Shown here: in pieces, positions 1 through 9,690 of the stretch
How the letters are laid out: each line of letters starts with the position of its first letter
How positions within the stretch are numbered: position 1 is the first letter of the stretch
Assembly: GCA_027596035.1 (NCBI GenBank)
Contig: JADGJA010000354.1
Span: forward strand, 1-21,814
From: Thoreauomyces humboldtii
Lineage: Eukaryota; Chytridiomycota; Chytridiomycetes; Spizellomycetales; Powellomycetaceae
DNA length: 21,814 nucleotides
Reading direction: 5' to 3'
Notes under the pieces: model-generated
Told to the model about the DNA's origin: nothing
What the model saw: only the letters and a program-made list of their open reading frames with translations
Databases searched by the model: none
Program-made: the position numbers and the translations under genes

Positions 1-246
1 GAATAAGGGAGGGGGGCAGCGGGAGGAGCGGAGGAAAGGGCGAAATTGCGCAGCGTCAATTCGACGCGTGCGCGCATCAGCAAACGCGCAGGCGGAGGAG
101 ATTCCCCTTTCGGGCGTGAATTATTGAACTAATACCGACGAAGACAAGTGCGACCAGATAACGCTGCGCAATCGTTCTCTGCTCCTCCTCTTGCGCTAGT
201 AGTGTAGTTTCTCCAGTGCTTCCAGGCCAAGCTTCACAAAGTTGTA
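1..246. other. Left edge, no gene seen
   Basis: GC-rich, G-run-containing sequence downstream of the minus-strand BORCS8-like gene. I see no open frame with family resemblance on either strand, no tRNA-like box and no repeat. It probably holds the 3' untranslated region of the neighbouring gene and intergenic DNA. Confidence 0.5.
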
Positions 247-769
247 TTAACGGTACCGCAGCATGGACTTGCGCTCGCCCCTCTCAGCGGGCTTTGGCGC
301 AACTGCCTTGATCCTTGCAATATACTGAGCGCAGTTTGAGAAGGAATCCAGCGTTTGCATATTCGTCACGATTTCGTGGGCTTCTCCGACGGCAGACTGG
401 GCCAGGCGGAGTCGATCCGTCACTTGGGCGACGTCACGCTATGTAAGACGGACCCTGGCGTCGGTCGGTCTGTTCTGACTGCTTACTGTAAAGCATACAG
501 TTGAACGCTCATACCTTTTGTTGAACGATCGTAGGCACCTTCTTGCAAGCGTGCTCGTTGATGCGATACAGACCCAAGGACGCTTCGTTGGCCAACACGG
601 TAAGAAATGTTACAGTGTCCGTCGTTACTGTGGCCCGGACGCGAGACACCCCGCATTCCGATTAGCAGCAGCGCGACTTCTGCTGGGTCTCTCGCATGGT
701 ACCTTTGCCGACCTTTTCGCGAAGGTTGTCGCCAGGAGACACATAGAACGGGTCGCGAAGGGACGCCAT
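247..769 (-). CDS. BORCS8: BORC complex subunit 8 (BORCS8/MEF2BNB)-like protein
   Basis: Three exons on the minus strand, 769-703, 627-515 and 438-247, joined by introns of 75 and 76 nt with GT-AG ends; phases fit and give 123 residues. The exon 1/2 junction creates KVTTDTVTFLTVLANEAS, and exon 2 continues SLGLYRINEHACKKVPTIVQ. These align well with the conserved core of human BORCS8 (VLANEPS, ALYRLQEH). Exon 3 is helical and ends in a basic tail, SMLRYR. In animals BORCS8 is one of eight BORC subunits, which sit on lysosomes and recruit Arl8 to drive lysosome movement; here that role is inferred. The start at 769 gives MASLRDPFYV; the frame stays open upstream but no family similarity is seen there. 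The length matches the family (about 120 residues). It is divergent from the SMNDC1 gene. The fold could also be matched by another small coiled-coil SNARE-associated protein, but the VLANE block makes BORCS8 the best call. Confidence 0.82.
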
Positions 770-1096
770 TGAGAAGTAGAACTCTACTTTGTGGATCGTA
801 TATGCAGCGTTAAATTTAGACGTGGTACCGTATGGGAAAGGCACGTTCTTGCACGTCGTGACGATTCCGTTGGCTCCAGCAAATGGAGAAATGAAAGAGG
901 AACCGAATCGGACCTTCGATGGCTTTTCGGTTTGGACTTCTTTGACCTTCACACCCAAAAAGAATAAACAGAACCTGCAAAGACCTCGCTTGCTGTCTCC
1001 ATCGTCTGCAGCAACCCATCGTCGGACTTAAAGCCAACCATTGCGTCCCGAATAAATTCAACTGCCTCCGGTCAGCCCTAGGAAAGGAAAGAAATC
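770..1096. promoter_or_regulatory. Divergent intergenic region between BORCS8-like and SMNDC1
   Basis: About 327 bp separate the two start codons, so it must hold both promoters and 5' leaders. No clear TATA box was seen on either side. An open minus-strand frame runs into it from the BORCS8-like exon, but it looks like leader rather than protein. Confidence 0.45.
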
Positions 1097-1959
1097 ATGG
1101 CGCAAGAGCTAGCACAGTATCAGTTCCAACTCGATCAAGTCGACGAGGCGCTACTCAAGACTCCAGACAACGAGGAGCTCACAAAGCTACGTGAAGACCT
1201 CACACAGCTCATCACCCTGTACAGCAGCCTAGTGCAGCAGGAGCAAGCCGCAACGGCCTCAGTTCCTGCCCCCGGTCAGGGCTCCAAAAAGAAGAAGGTC
1301 GAGCGCAAGTTTGAAATCGGCCAGACCGTTTCGGCGAAGTACGCTGCCAACGGAAAGTTCTACGAAGGTGTGATCGAGGCGCTACCGGAAGGCACCCCGG
1401 ATGGAACGTACTCGATCATCTTCAAGGGGTACACGACGAAGGAGTCCGTGGAGCGAGGGGACGTACGGGAACTGGCTCCCGCGGCACCGGCACCGGTCGC
1501 AGCTTCTACCGCCGTTTTCGATCCCCCGACCGTGGGAGTTGACAAGAGGCGACAAGCAGCGGTGGGAGCGCCCGTAACGGCCGCGACGATAGCTGCATCG
1601 GACCCAAGCGCAACGAAGAAAAAGAAGAAACATAAGCCAAAGGATGCGGGGCCAACAAAGAGGGAGAAGGAACAGGTGGAGAAGCAAAATGCATGGCTGT
1701 CATTCGCAAAGGGAGGGGACAAGAAGAGGAAGGCCAGTTCCTCCTCCAGCAAACTTCCAGCTATGAAGAAGCCGAGTATGTTCGCGACACCCGATGATCC
1801 CACGGCCAAGGTACTTTCAGTCTGGTTTCATCATGTGGAGCTTTCCAAAATTCTCGTACTGATTTTGATGATCTGCTTCAGGTTGGCGTGATCAAGAAGT
1901 CCATGACGATGACACAATTCCACGAGCGCGGGAAGCATATCTTCCAACATGATGCATAA
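1097..1959 (+). CDS. SMNDC1: Tudor-domain splicing factor SPF30 (SMNDC1)
   Basis: Two exons, 1097-1810 and 1882-1959, joined in phase 0 by a 71-nt GT-AG intron; 263 residues. The N-terminal helix (residues 1-55) is followed by a Tudor domain at about 72-127, with cage-type aromatics in KYAANGKFYEGVIEAL (Y82, Y89) and IIFKGYTTKE (F109, Y112). A lysine-rich nuclear localisation stretch (about 173-195) and the SPF30 signature KQNAWLSF follow, then KKPSMFATPDD. The short last exon, VGVIKKSMTMTQFHERGKH, matches the C-terminal KVGVGTCG...MTQ block of vertebrate SMNDC1, which confirms the splice. In animals the protein reads symmetric dimethyl-arginine on Sm proteins and promotes tri-snRNP entry into the spliceosome. 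The usual Tudor tryptophan (AVWSEDG in animals) is tyrosine here. The length is close to the animal protein (about 238). Confidence 0.93.
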
Positions 1960-2278
1960 GCGCCTGACCCTCTCGTCCTTCACGCCTTCGAGCCGAAGCT
2001 CACCCGTTCACTCCATCTACAGAACCGTAGCATCCTGCCACGTCGATCAACGACATTTTGCCTTTTGCCCAGGTCAAACCATATCGTCTCTTTTGTTTCC
2101 AAGCGCTCGCGCGTTCAATTTCTAACAAAGCTTCATTCCTTCCGACCTACCGTGGCACGAGGGAGGTTGCTCTCGACGAGAACGGTTTTGCCCTTTTTGA
2201 ATATCGGGTTTGCCTGAGAACTATTTTCAACATACGGGTTCCGAAGGGCTTCAGCTGGTGCTTTAGACAATGGAGTCA
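1960..2278. other. Convergent 3' region between SMNDC1 and EMC10
   Basis: 319 bp between two stop codons on opposite strands. It holds the 3' untranslated regions of both genes. No gene, canonical AATAAA signal or repeat was recognised. Confidence 0.5.
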
Positions 2279-3248
2279 TTATTTCTTCGCGGGTTCCTCA
2301 TCCGGGGCCCCCGTCTGTAACAGAAGCATGAGTCCAACGGGGACAAGGTAATACCTTTGAGATGGAGGATTAGAGGTTAAATACGTTTAGCGCAGGAAAG
2401 CTGAATTGTGGTCACCCTACCAATACTTCTGCAAGAAGGTCTTCTCTACTACTGGTTTTCCATCCACAGTCGGGACATCCACAATTTGGTCCAGCTTTGG
2501 GCTGCAAAATATGTTGCGGTTCAGCAGCCATGTCTCATTCTGTGTGTCGAGGCGGCACTAACCGTGCTCCCGGGATGGCTCGCTCCAGAAAAACCTGCGT
2601 TTTCGGGGACCGGCCCAACTTCTTTCGCGGCTCGCAGGAGGTTGCTGATACTAGGTAGTCCAGATGCCATGGTACGCCTGCAGTTTGAAGCATATGCTTA
2701 GAAATGCCGATTCGAGATGTGTCCCCCCAAAGCGATGGATTGATCCGGTCACGTGTGCTTCCTTCTCACCCTTGGAGTCCAGATGGAGCGTCAACTGTTC
2801 ATGAAACTCTGACGACCGAAGCATGCACTGCAAGCAAAAGTAGATAGGATTTCCCAAAGTAAGCATGGCTCCGCTGGGCTCTGTACGCTAGATCCGGGAC
2901 CTATCAAGCAACGTACCACAGGCACAGCAGCCGACAACCTGAACCCATCTCCCTCGACAAGTACGCGGTAGGTCCCTCTCTCTTCGTCTCCCACCAGTTC
3001 CACGGGCGTCGAGTCGCCCGACACGTACTTGTTGGCGCTACGTTTCGTCGCTGCTGGGTCGTATGTGATGCTACCTCGAGGGGATAGGGAACCGGAGCCT
3101 ACACTGTGGAAAACTTTGGCCTAGATAAAAGAAGGGGAATTAGCAAATGAAGTCAGTGACATGAATATGAGCGTACCTCCAAGGATTCTGCATGAGCGCA
3201 GCTTGCAATCAGAGCCACGGCTGATAAGAGGATCTGGATGAATCGCAT
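2279..3248 (-). CDS. EMC10: ER membrane protein complex subunit 10 (EMC10)
   Basis: Six exons on the minus strand: 3248-3177, 3120-2917, 2827-2770, 2677-2563, 2501-2421 and 2354-2279, with five GT-AG introns of 56-91 nt and consistent phases; 201 residues. Exon 1 encodes a signal peptide (MRFIQILLSAVALIASCAHA). The lumenal beta-sandwich part includes GTYRVLVEGDGFRLSAAVPV, then HEQLTLHLDSKGVPWHLDYL, where the exon 3/4 junction lies within the SKG glycine codon. The C-terminus has the family block EKTFLQKYWYYLVPVGLMLL, the single transmembrane segment, followed by a short acidic-lysine tail. EMC inserts tail-anchored and multipass proteins into the ER membrane; EMC10 is its lumenal and membrane accessory subunit. 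The size fits fungal and animal EMC10 (about 200-260). It shares a 543-bp divergent promoter region with SPATA17. Confidence 0.88.
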
Positions 3249-3791
3249 TGTTGGAAGGTTCCAACAGATGGCGTGGGAATGGGTCGAAGGATTTCCGAGG
3301 GCGGTTGACTCCTTCAGGTCCAGCAAGGATCACGGCGCGCTCCCTCGACAGCGGCGGCCATACCATACAGAGCCTACCCCCCCGGCTACCCCCGGTAGTA
3401 CAGAGCCCAGGTAGCCCCTCGATCCCTCAATGACAGCCCGAGCTAAGGTACCCATGTAGAAGCAGCGCGCTCGAGGGGTCTTACTGACATACAGTACGCT
3501 AACGCGTTATGTCCTTCATCGGATTTTGTTGGGTATTCTTTTTCTTGGGAGATCAGGACCCGATTGTTCAAACGGGGTTGAGCCATCAGAAAATCGCCTT
3601 GCTCAAGAAATGCAAGTGGCCGGAATGAGGTGCCATGAATGATCGCCGGGTTTTGGGTTGCTTCTAACTTCTTGGGGAAAGCCCTCCTTCAGGTCGCGCC
3701 TCGTTCGTGTCGTAAGCAGTCGCAATTCCTCCGATGTCCGTTCTTTCGACTTTCGAGTTTCACTTTATTCATATCGAAGCTGCTGCTGTTC
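3249..3791. promoter_or_regulatory. Divergent intergenic region between EMC10 and SPATA17
   Basis: 543 bp separate the two starts. It contains a C-rich imperfect direct repeat near 3367-3420 (CTACCCCC/GTAGCCCC-like blocks). The SPATA17 reading frame is open upstream to an ATG at 3639, but that extension shows no similarity to the family, so I treat it as leader. No clear TATA box was seen. Confidence 0.45.
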
Positions 3792-5298
3792 ATGGCTCTC
3801 TCATTCTCCCGTATCTGGTCCGCGAAAGGGGCGGACATTGTTGACGAGTTCTTTGCCCGCGCTCGGTAGGTTAGGCACAATCTCTGTGGCTGTTTGTACC
3901 AGCACTTTCTCACAAACGGCTAACTTTAGGGATGCAGAGATTCATCGAGATTCTGAGCACCATGCTGCAGTCACGACTCAAAAGGCATGGAGGGGATATC
4001 TTGTTCGACAGCGACTAGAGCAGCTGCAGTGAGTTGTGGATTCGATGGCACGGGGACCTACTTTCCTAATCGATGGTGTCCATAGCAAATCTGCGACTTG
4101 CATTCAGCGATACTATCGGGGTTACCGAGGTCGTTGTCTCTTGGAGCGCCTGGTAATCGCGCGGAATAGGGAGCGACGAATGGCATACTACTTCGACATG
4201 GCGGTTCGCATTCAGCGGATGTAAGTAAGGAGGCATTTCAAGAGCATACATGTCCACAGTGTAATGCGCAAAACTCATGCTGGATTCCGCAGATGGCGTG
4301 GATACCATATCCGAGCACATGTCTTCGACTTCTACAAGCGGAAAGCGTGGATCAACGGCGTCAAAGAAAAAGTATAATCTTTTTTGATTCTTCGGTCTCC
4401 TTTGGATAGCATATGAACGTTTGACATCTTTCCAGATGGCTAGCCTTCGCGAATCTCTCTCACACCACGTAGCAGCCCAACTTCACGAGCAAGAAGTCTA
4501 TCTCGCGAACCTCACGGTGACAGCCTCCGATCGTCTAGCATCCACACGTCACCACCTCCTCGGCACCGTCGCCGTTCCTGGCGTATATTCCGGTTCTCCG
4601 GGCCATCGACGTACCATCGACGCTTGCATGGATGATGCCTACGGGAGCAAAGCGGATCTGTTCGCTGTTGCACCCGTCCGACCGCACGTTCTGCCACCAC
4701 TGTACATCGATGAGCAGAGGTTGCGGGAGAGCAGCGGATTGAAGGAGTGGGTCAAGGGTCACGTTGGGGTCAGGAATTACAGAGGTCCACCATTGACCGG
4801 GGAGGTGGTAGAAGAGGACGCGGTGTCGGGCGAGGAGGATGTAAAAAGGAGTCAGGGGCCGTTTCTGGTAAGACTTTCGAAGCTTTCTAGGACGAAACGC
4901 CATTCTCGAAAGAGTAAAGAGTATGGAAGAGGCTGCACGTTTGCTAACGCTCTTTTTCTGCCGTTCGTATCCCTTTTTGAAGCCCGAGAGCAGGCTCACG
5001 AGAGTGCTGTCGAAGCCTCTACAACCGTCGCTTCGTGTTCAGACTGGATTCTTGGACACCAAGCACGCGCAGATCGAGGAACGGAGACTACGGGAAGGGT
5101 TCAGAGGTACGGTCATCTGGTCTGGCAGATGAAGTGAAAGAAGAGAGTGCAAGTGCTCCTGTCAAGTCTTAGGAAGGATGCTAACAGCGGGTTCTTGTAG
5201 TTGCGGACCAAATATTCAAGGTTTCGAGCGGGTCAATCAAGCACCCACATCCAGCGTACTATTCAGAGCCAATGGTGCGATCATTACGAAGTAAATGA
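3792..5298 (+). CDS. SPATA17: SPATA17-like IQ-motif flagellar protein
   Basis: Seven exons: 3792-3865, 3930-4028, 4086-4220, 4293-4371, 4436-4867, 4983-5106 and 5201-5298. The six GT-AG introns (57-115 nt) all keep phase; 346 residues, against about 361 in human. Three calmodulin-binding IQ motifs stand in a row: AAVTTQKAWRGYLVRQRL (37-54), SATCIQRYYRGYRGRCLL (60-77) and MAVRIQRIWRGYHIRAHV (96-113). The third is completed only by splicing exon 3 to exon 4. Then come the SPATA17-specific blocks RHHLLGTVAVPGVYSGSP (human HYLLSTKQIPGIYNSP) and SQGPFL followed by LQPSLRV and IEERRLREGF (human CQGPF, EPTLRV, AREELRREEW). SPATA17 is conserved in ciliated eukaryotes and linked to axoneme structure; this role is inherited by inference. 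It is convergent with eIF2 beta (227 bp between stops). The start at 3792 is chosen as the last ATG before the conserved part; ATGs further upstream in frame exist. Confidence 0.9.
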
Positions 5299-5525
5299 TA
5301 TGTTTGGCGGGCTTATGTGCCGCTTTGTTGGGATGGACACGGGCATCAGGCAACATCAGCGTGGGCAGGAGAGTCAAAAGCAGAAAGCGAACTCTATGTG
5401 TGAAAAGAAAAAGGAAGATGGCCGAAAGAGCAGCGTCCTGCAGGGTTTTGGGTAATGAACCACGAAGCTCTTGCGAGGGAAAAGAAGGGATCCAGGCAGC
5501 CAAGTAAAAGACTGGTAAAGATCCT

Positions 5526-6737
5526 TTAAGCGCCGGCGAGTCGCTTGGCCGCCTTTCGGGTATCCTTGGTCTGAGCCATGAAACCAGTCTTGATGGCAGA
5601 GACAGTTCGCGTCGATCCACAAGATTCACACTGAAGGAAAAAGAGACGGTTCTCCTTTGTCAGGATCGTGTCACCGGACTTGCATGTCTTGCAGGTTACG
5701 TATTCCACTAAAAGAAGATTTCGAGTTTAGTTTTTCGTCATGTCTCGAGCAAAGCAGACCGGGCAACGTACTGATGTATCGCTTGAGGACGTTCTCGATC
5801 TGCTTCTGCTGGAACCGTCCCTTGATGATCAGACGCTGGGATCCGTCGATCGAACCGGTAGTACCCAATTCAGCAAACAGGAACTGAATGACGTGATCGG
5901 GCTGCCTGTGCATCCTCCGGCAAATGTCGACAACGTTGGCGAATACAGACTTCTTTGTGCCTTCTCGCATGACCTGGGGAGGTGCAATGGTGTAACGCTT
6001 CTTGTCGCCGCCGAGCTCTGGGTTGTTTGCCCGCAAGACGTTGAAAACGCGATGCAAAAGCTTATTAATGGTTCGGGAAAGAACGATGAGGTCAGCTTCG
6101 CATGCTTGACATGCAGATGCAGCTCGGTTCCATCCCGAACCGCTACGTTCAGCGGTTGAAGCCTCACCTCTCCGTATGTGTAGTCTCGGTTGCTTCCCAG
6201 CCATGCGTCCTCTCCCTCCTTCTCCGCAGCGACGCCACCGTCCTCCTGCTCCTCCTCGCCGTCCTCTCCGTCCTTCAAGGCCGCCTCGAACTCGGCCATG
6301 TCGACCTTCTTGTTCTTCTTCTTCTTCTTCTTCTCCCCAAAGTCGAAGGCTTCGGTCGGCGCGGCGGCTTCGGCGGCTCCCTCCTCGGCGTCCTCCTCGG
6401 CTCCCTCGGCCACGACCTTCTTGGACTTCTTCTTCTTCTTCTTCAAGTCGGCGAACATGTCTCCAACATCTTCTCCGGTGGCGTCCTCCTTGGGCGTCTC
6501 GTCGGTGGCTTCGACGTCTGGCTCGTCGTCATTGGCGTTGCTGGATGCTACGGGGGCGGCGTCGAAATCGGGTGCGGGCTTCTTGGACTTCTTCTTCTTC
6601 TTAACTCCGAAGTCAAACTATATGCATTTTCCCATGAGCCTGCGTTAGCTTTAACTGGCTGGCGGCGAACGGTGCGCAAGTCCTCTACATACGGTCTCAA
6701 CTGCGTCCACGGGCTTTTCCTCTTCTGCCGCCGACAT
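5526..6737 (-). CDS. EIF2S2: Translation initiation factor eIF2 subunit beta
   Basis: Four exons on the minus strand: 6737-6693, 6617-6168, 6060-5772 and 5707-5526. The introns of 75, 107 and 64 nt are GT-AG and in phase; 321 residues. The first half carries three lysine blocks ([26 protein letters not shown]) spaced by acidic and alanine-rich linkers. In the family these K-boxes bind eIF5 and eIF2B epsilon. The core follows: [20 protein letters not shown] (from 160), then [20 protein letters not shown] and [17 protein letters not shown]. The C-terminal C2-C2 zinc finger has cysteines at 267, 270, 288 and 291. The split codon between exons 3 and 4 makes the Met of RYIMEYVTC. eIF2 brings initiator tRNA to the 40S ribosome. 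The acidic/lysine half gives long chance open frames on the other strand. Length and layout are normal for the family (yeast 285, human 333). Confidence 0.97.
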
Positions 6738-7451
6738 GATTGCTCAAGATTCGTGTGAAAAAAAGAACCAGAACTTGCGAAGGATGCTGTTTGCGCTAGT
6801 CGTTACGAGTGCACGGTGATGATGTTGTGTTGTGAGAGATTCTCTGCTGAGCGCTTAGGGAGGTTGTAGGATTCTGCGATCAACGACTTTCCGATGCCTT
6901 CTGACGGTGGAGGGTTGCAAGTTTGCAAGCGACGGATGGGGGAAAAAAGCGGGCAGAGGATACAGGTGGCTGTGCTCGCACTTTCATGCTTTCGTCTCAG
7001 CAATAGCACAAGGTGACTCATCCGATCGTTTCCGCATAGGAGCGGCCGGTGGGTTCTATCCATCTTCAACTTGCCTTCCACCGCGCGAGGCTCGCTTTGT
7101 TCGGATATCTGGAGCAATCAACTCAAGGGAGCTTGACCAGCGAGGAACCTGCGAAACACCACAAAGTGGGAGGACCGAGGACCTCGATCGTTAAAAATCG
7201 ACACCCGAGCCCCCCGCAGGCCGCAGCCCTCTCTACTTTTGGACAGACCCGACGCAAAGACCCGACTCTGCTCAATTGACTTGATGACTTCGAGCTTGCG
7301 AAGTCTTCACCAAAAGGAAAGGACGTCAGCGCAGTACAAAAGGCGGGACATCTACAGTTGTAAGGCTTTCCTCGGCATCGGCCACACACACACACACACA
7401 CATATACACATCACTCCGCATATGGACATCCATTGATCAAACTCTCCTACC
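6738..7451. promoter_or_regulatory. Divergent intergenic region between eIF2 beta and the secreted-protein gene
   Basis: 714 bp between two starts. Open frames of about 60-100 codons occur on both strands (for example 6803-7117 minus, 6907-7194 plus), but none has recognisable features and I take them as chance. A CA dinucleotide run lies 50 bp upstream of the secreted-protein start. No clear TATA box was found at the expected distance. Confidence 0.45.
7383..7402. repeat. (CA)n microsatellite
   Basis: About ten CA units in a row, ending in CATATACACA. It lies roughly 50 bp upstream of the start codon of the small secreted protein, so it is probably in the 5' leader or core promoter, where length changes could affect expression. 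Confidence 0.9.
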
Positions 7452-7784
7452 ATGCACTTCACTTCCCTCGCCGTCCTCGCCATCGCGCTTCTCTCCGCAA
7501 CTGCTGACGCGCAATACATCAAGAACAAGCAGTGCGCCCTCCCTTACAACCGCAGAGTTAACGCTCGATACATCTGTTGCGCTGCTCCCGCCTCCCAGGC
7601 CTCCTACAACAACTACAAGGTCGGCGTCAACTACATGCACAGCATGGGATGCGACGAGGTTATCCTCGGCAAGAACCGCGTGGTCACGGGATCCGGATGC
7701 GGTGGATGCGACTTTCTGGGCGGATGGAAAGTCGACGGAGAGTTCGATTACCCACCCTGCCCTCCCGGAAGCGACTGCTCGTAG
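7452..7784 (+). CDS. Small secreted cysteine-rich protein
   Basis: A single exon of 110 residues with a textbook signal peptide, MHFTSLAVLAIALLSATADA, likely cut before QYIKN. The mature part (about 90 residues) has eight cysteines (KQC, ICC, MGC, SGC, GGC, PPC, SDC), suggesting up to four disulfides, and is rich in Tyr, Asn and Gly; it ends PPCPPGSDCS. I do not recognise the family. Size, cysteine content, secretion and lack of introns, in a genome where other genes are intron-rich, are typical of fungal effector-like or cell-wall/antimicrobial small proteins, but function cannot be assigned. Codon use is biased to C-ending codons (CTC, AAC, TAC, AAG), which hints at high expression. A canonical poly(A) signal follows about 100 bp after the stop. 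Confidence 0.85.
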   Translation: MHFTSLAVLAIALLSATADAQYIKNKQCALPYNRRVNARYICCAAPASQASYNNYKVGVNYMHSMGCDEVILGKNRVVTGSGCGGCDFLGGWKVDGEFDYPPCPPGSDCS

Positions 7785-7879
7785 AGTCGGAGCAGGACAG
7801 TTGATTGATGAGATTGTAGAGCAGATTTTTAGATGAGAACTTAGATAGTCAGACTCTGCGCTGGTCGCCGGCTGATGAA

Positions 7880-7885
7880 AATAAA
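7880..7885 (+). terminator. Canonical polyadenylation signal AATAAA
   Basis: AATAAA about 95 bp after the stop codon of the secreted-protein gene, followed by a T-rich stretch (CCTTTTTTCC). This is the clearest poly(A) signal in the window, fitting a strongly expressed transcript. Confidence 0.65.
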
Positions 7886-8063
7886 GAAAATCCTTTTTTC
7901 CTACATATTACGTTCAGCTTTGCCGTCCCGGCGAGAAAGCAATCTTAGCTTCGACTTTGGATGGTATAAGAATGATTCAAAATTACATATGCACAGGAGA
8001 CAAGAAAAGATGTGACAGGGTGATGAAGTGGTGGGATGCGTGAATGCGGTAAAGATAGGAAGT

Positions 8064-9613
8064 TTAAGCCTTGACAACCTTGCAAAGCTGCGATCGAACG
8101 GCGACATTCTGGGATCCGCCGAGGGCGGGGAAACCCTCGAGCTTGAGTCCCTTCCGGAACATGACGCAGTGGGTGGATCCACCAAAGTGGAACATTCCGA
8201 GCTGTTCTCCCTTCTTGACGGACTGGCCAACCTTGACGGTGATGTCGCAAGTGGACACTTCCACCATGCCGACGGCGATGAAAGCGACGAGACCGATGTC
8301 CTAAGGGAGTGTACGGAAATGAGATACCGTGAAACGAAAGACGCTAACCGCTATGCTCTTACCTTGTTGTCCGCCTCGATGAAGATGATGCCACGGGTGG
8401 CCGTCGCAGCCAGGTATCCTTGGCCCTTGTTCTCGCCGCCGCTGTCGATATGACGGGTGTTTCCGTGGGCGGTAGGGTCAGCAAAGGTGGTGAAGAGCGG
8501 CTCGGAGTAGTAGGTTCCATCGACGACATATGCCTTGACGATCTTTCCGGAGACGGGCGCGGTCCATCGGTGGAAGGACAAAGCCGACAGGTACGCCTGG
8601 TAGATTGTGCCGCCAACGAACTTTTCGGCGAGCTCATCTTGGTGGAGCATGTCCATCACGGAGTAAGGCTGACCCTTTGCCCAGAACTTGTCGCGAGCCT
8701 TGGCATCGTATACCACGTGGAATGGGACAGATTCGCAGCAGTTGGTGATAACGCTGTCGTCTTCGGGAGCGGCTACGGGTCGGATGCCCTCCCTGAAGGT
8801 ACGGGTGAAGAAGTCGTCCCACGACTTGAAGCCGTGGTTGGGGGCTTTCGGGTCGCAGTTGAACATCTCCTCAAACTTGTAGGAGGTCTTCTCCGCGTTG
8901 GCTACCAGCTCCAGACATTTCTTCCCGTGCGGGCTGAACCATCCCGCGTCGTCGGTGCCCAGACACGAGGCTGAGGCCGGCGTGGTGAGGAACTTGCCCC
9001 ACACGTTGAGGATTTTCTTCAAGATAGCGTTGACCTGAGGGTCCATGAAGGCGGCAACGCCCGAGCAGGTTCCCATGGGCCAATCCAGGACCGCGCTGAC
9101 CGGCGTTCCGACCTTTTCGAAAGAAAGCGTAAGCGCACCGGAGCGTGGAATCCTCAACCACATGAAATTGCACAACTCACCATGCCCACTCGCTTTGACG
9201 CATCGTTCCACTCGGGTGCCTTGGTCAGGATATGGTTCAGCACGGCCAGCATGTGATCAAAGTCACGGATCTGCTTGTGGCGCCCGGCCGGATCTTGGTT
9301 GTACGGCTTCTTGTTGGGAAGCTCGTCGAACATGCCAGTAAGGAGCATGTACAGCCGAGTGTCCGAATCGTACAGCTGCTTGAACTCCTTGAGTACAGGG
9401 TGGAGCTCCTGGTCCTCCTTCTTGTCGACCGCATCGACTTGCGCGCCAAGCCAGTCGCGGTGGGCGCGGTGATCAGCGGGCAACCAGTCCGCCGTGCTAA
9501 AGGATCATGCAAAGGGTGAGGTGACTGAATGAGCGCGACATTGGGCTCAGATGAGGAACCTACCGATGGATCCGCTCGTGCTCTGGAATCTTGCTTTTAT
9601 CCTCGTGAGCCAT
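8064..9613 (-). CDS. PsiD-like / phosphatidylserine decarboxylase-family pyruvoyl enzyme
   Basis: Four exons on the minus strand: 9613-9564, 9496-9181, 9112-8363 and 8300-8064. GT-AG introns of 67, 68 and 62 nt keep phase; 450 residues. The N-terminal region (about 18-120, DWLPADHRAHRDWLGAQVDA) matches the extra domain found before the catalytic domain in fungal PSD-like enzymes. Catalytic blocks are FHRWTAPVSGKIV, then FIEADNKDIGLVAFIAVG, VEVSTCDITVKVGQSV and LGMFHFGGSTHCVMFRKG. In the last, G413-S414 is the expected self-cleavage site that makes the pyruvoyl cofactor (LGST in bacterial PSD, GGSS in PsiD). No signal peptide, transmembrane anchor or mitochondrial presequence is evident, and overall similarity is closer to the soluble L-tryptophan decarboxylase PsiD of Psilocybe than to mitochondrial Psd1. 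The substrate is unknown: it could be an aromatic amino acid or phosphatidylserine. A TATA box lies 78 bp upstream of the start. Confidence 0.9.
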
Positions 9614-9690
9614 GATGATGAGTGATGATGTGGTATGTAGAGATCTCTCGGTGCGTTTGAAGAAGACCGAGAATCCATGGGAACACGGCT

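Noticed and set aside
6102..6758. Long plus-strand open frames rich in Leu/Ser/Pro opposite the eIF2 beta gene
   Set aside because: They are the antisense of the lysine and acidic repeats of eIF2 beta exon 2; the low-complexity composition comes from AAG and GAG codons read backwards.
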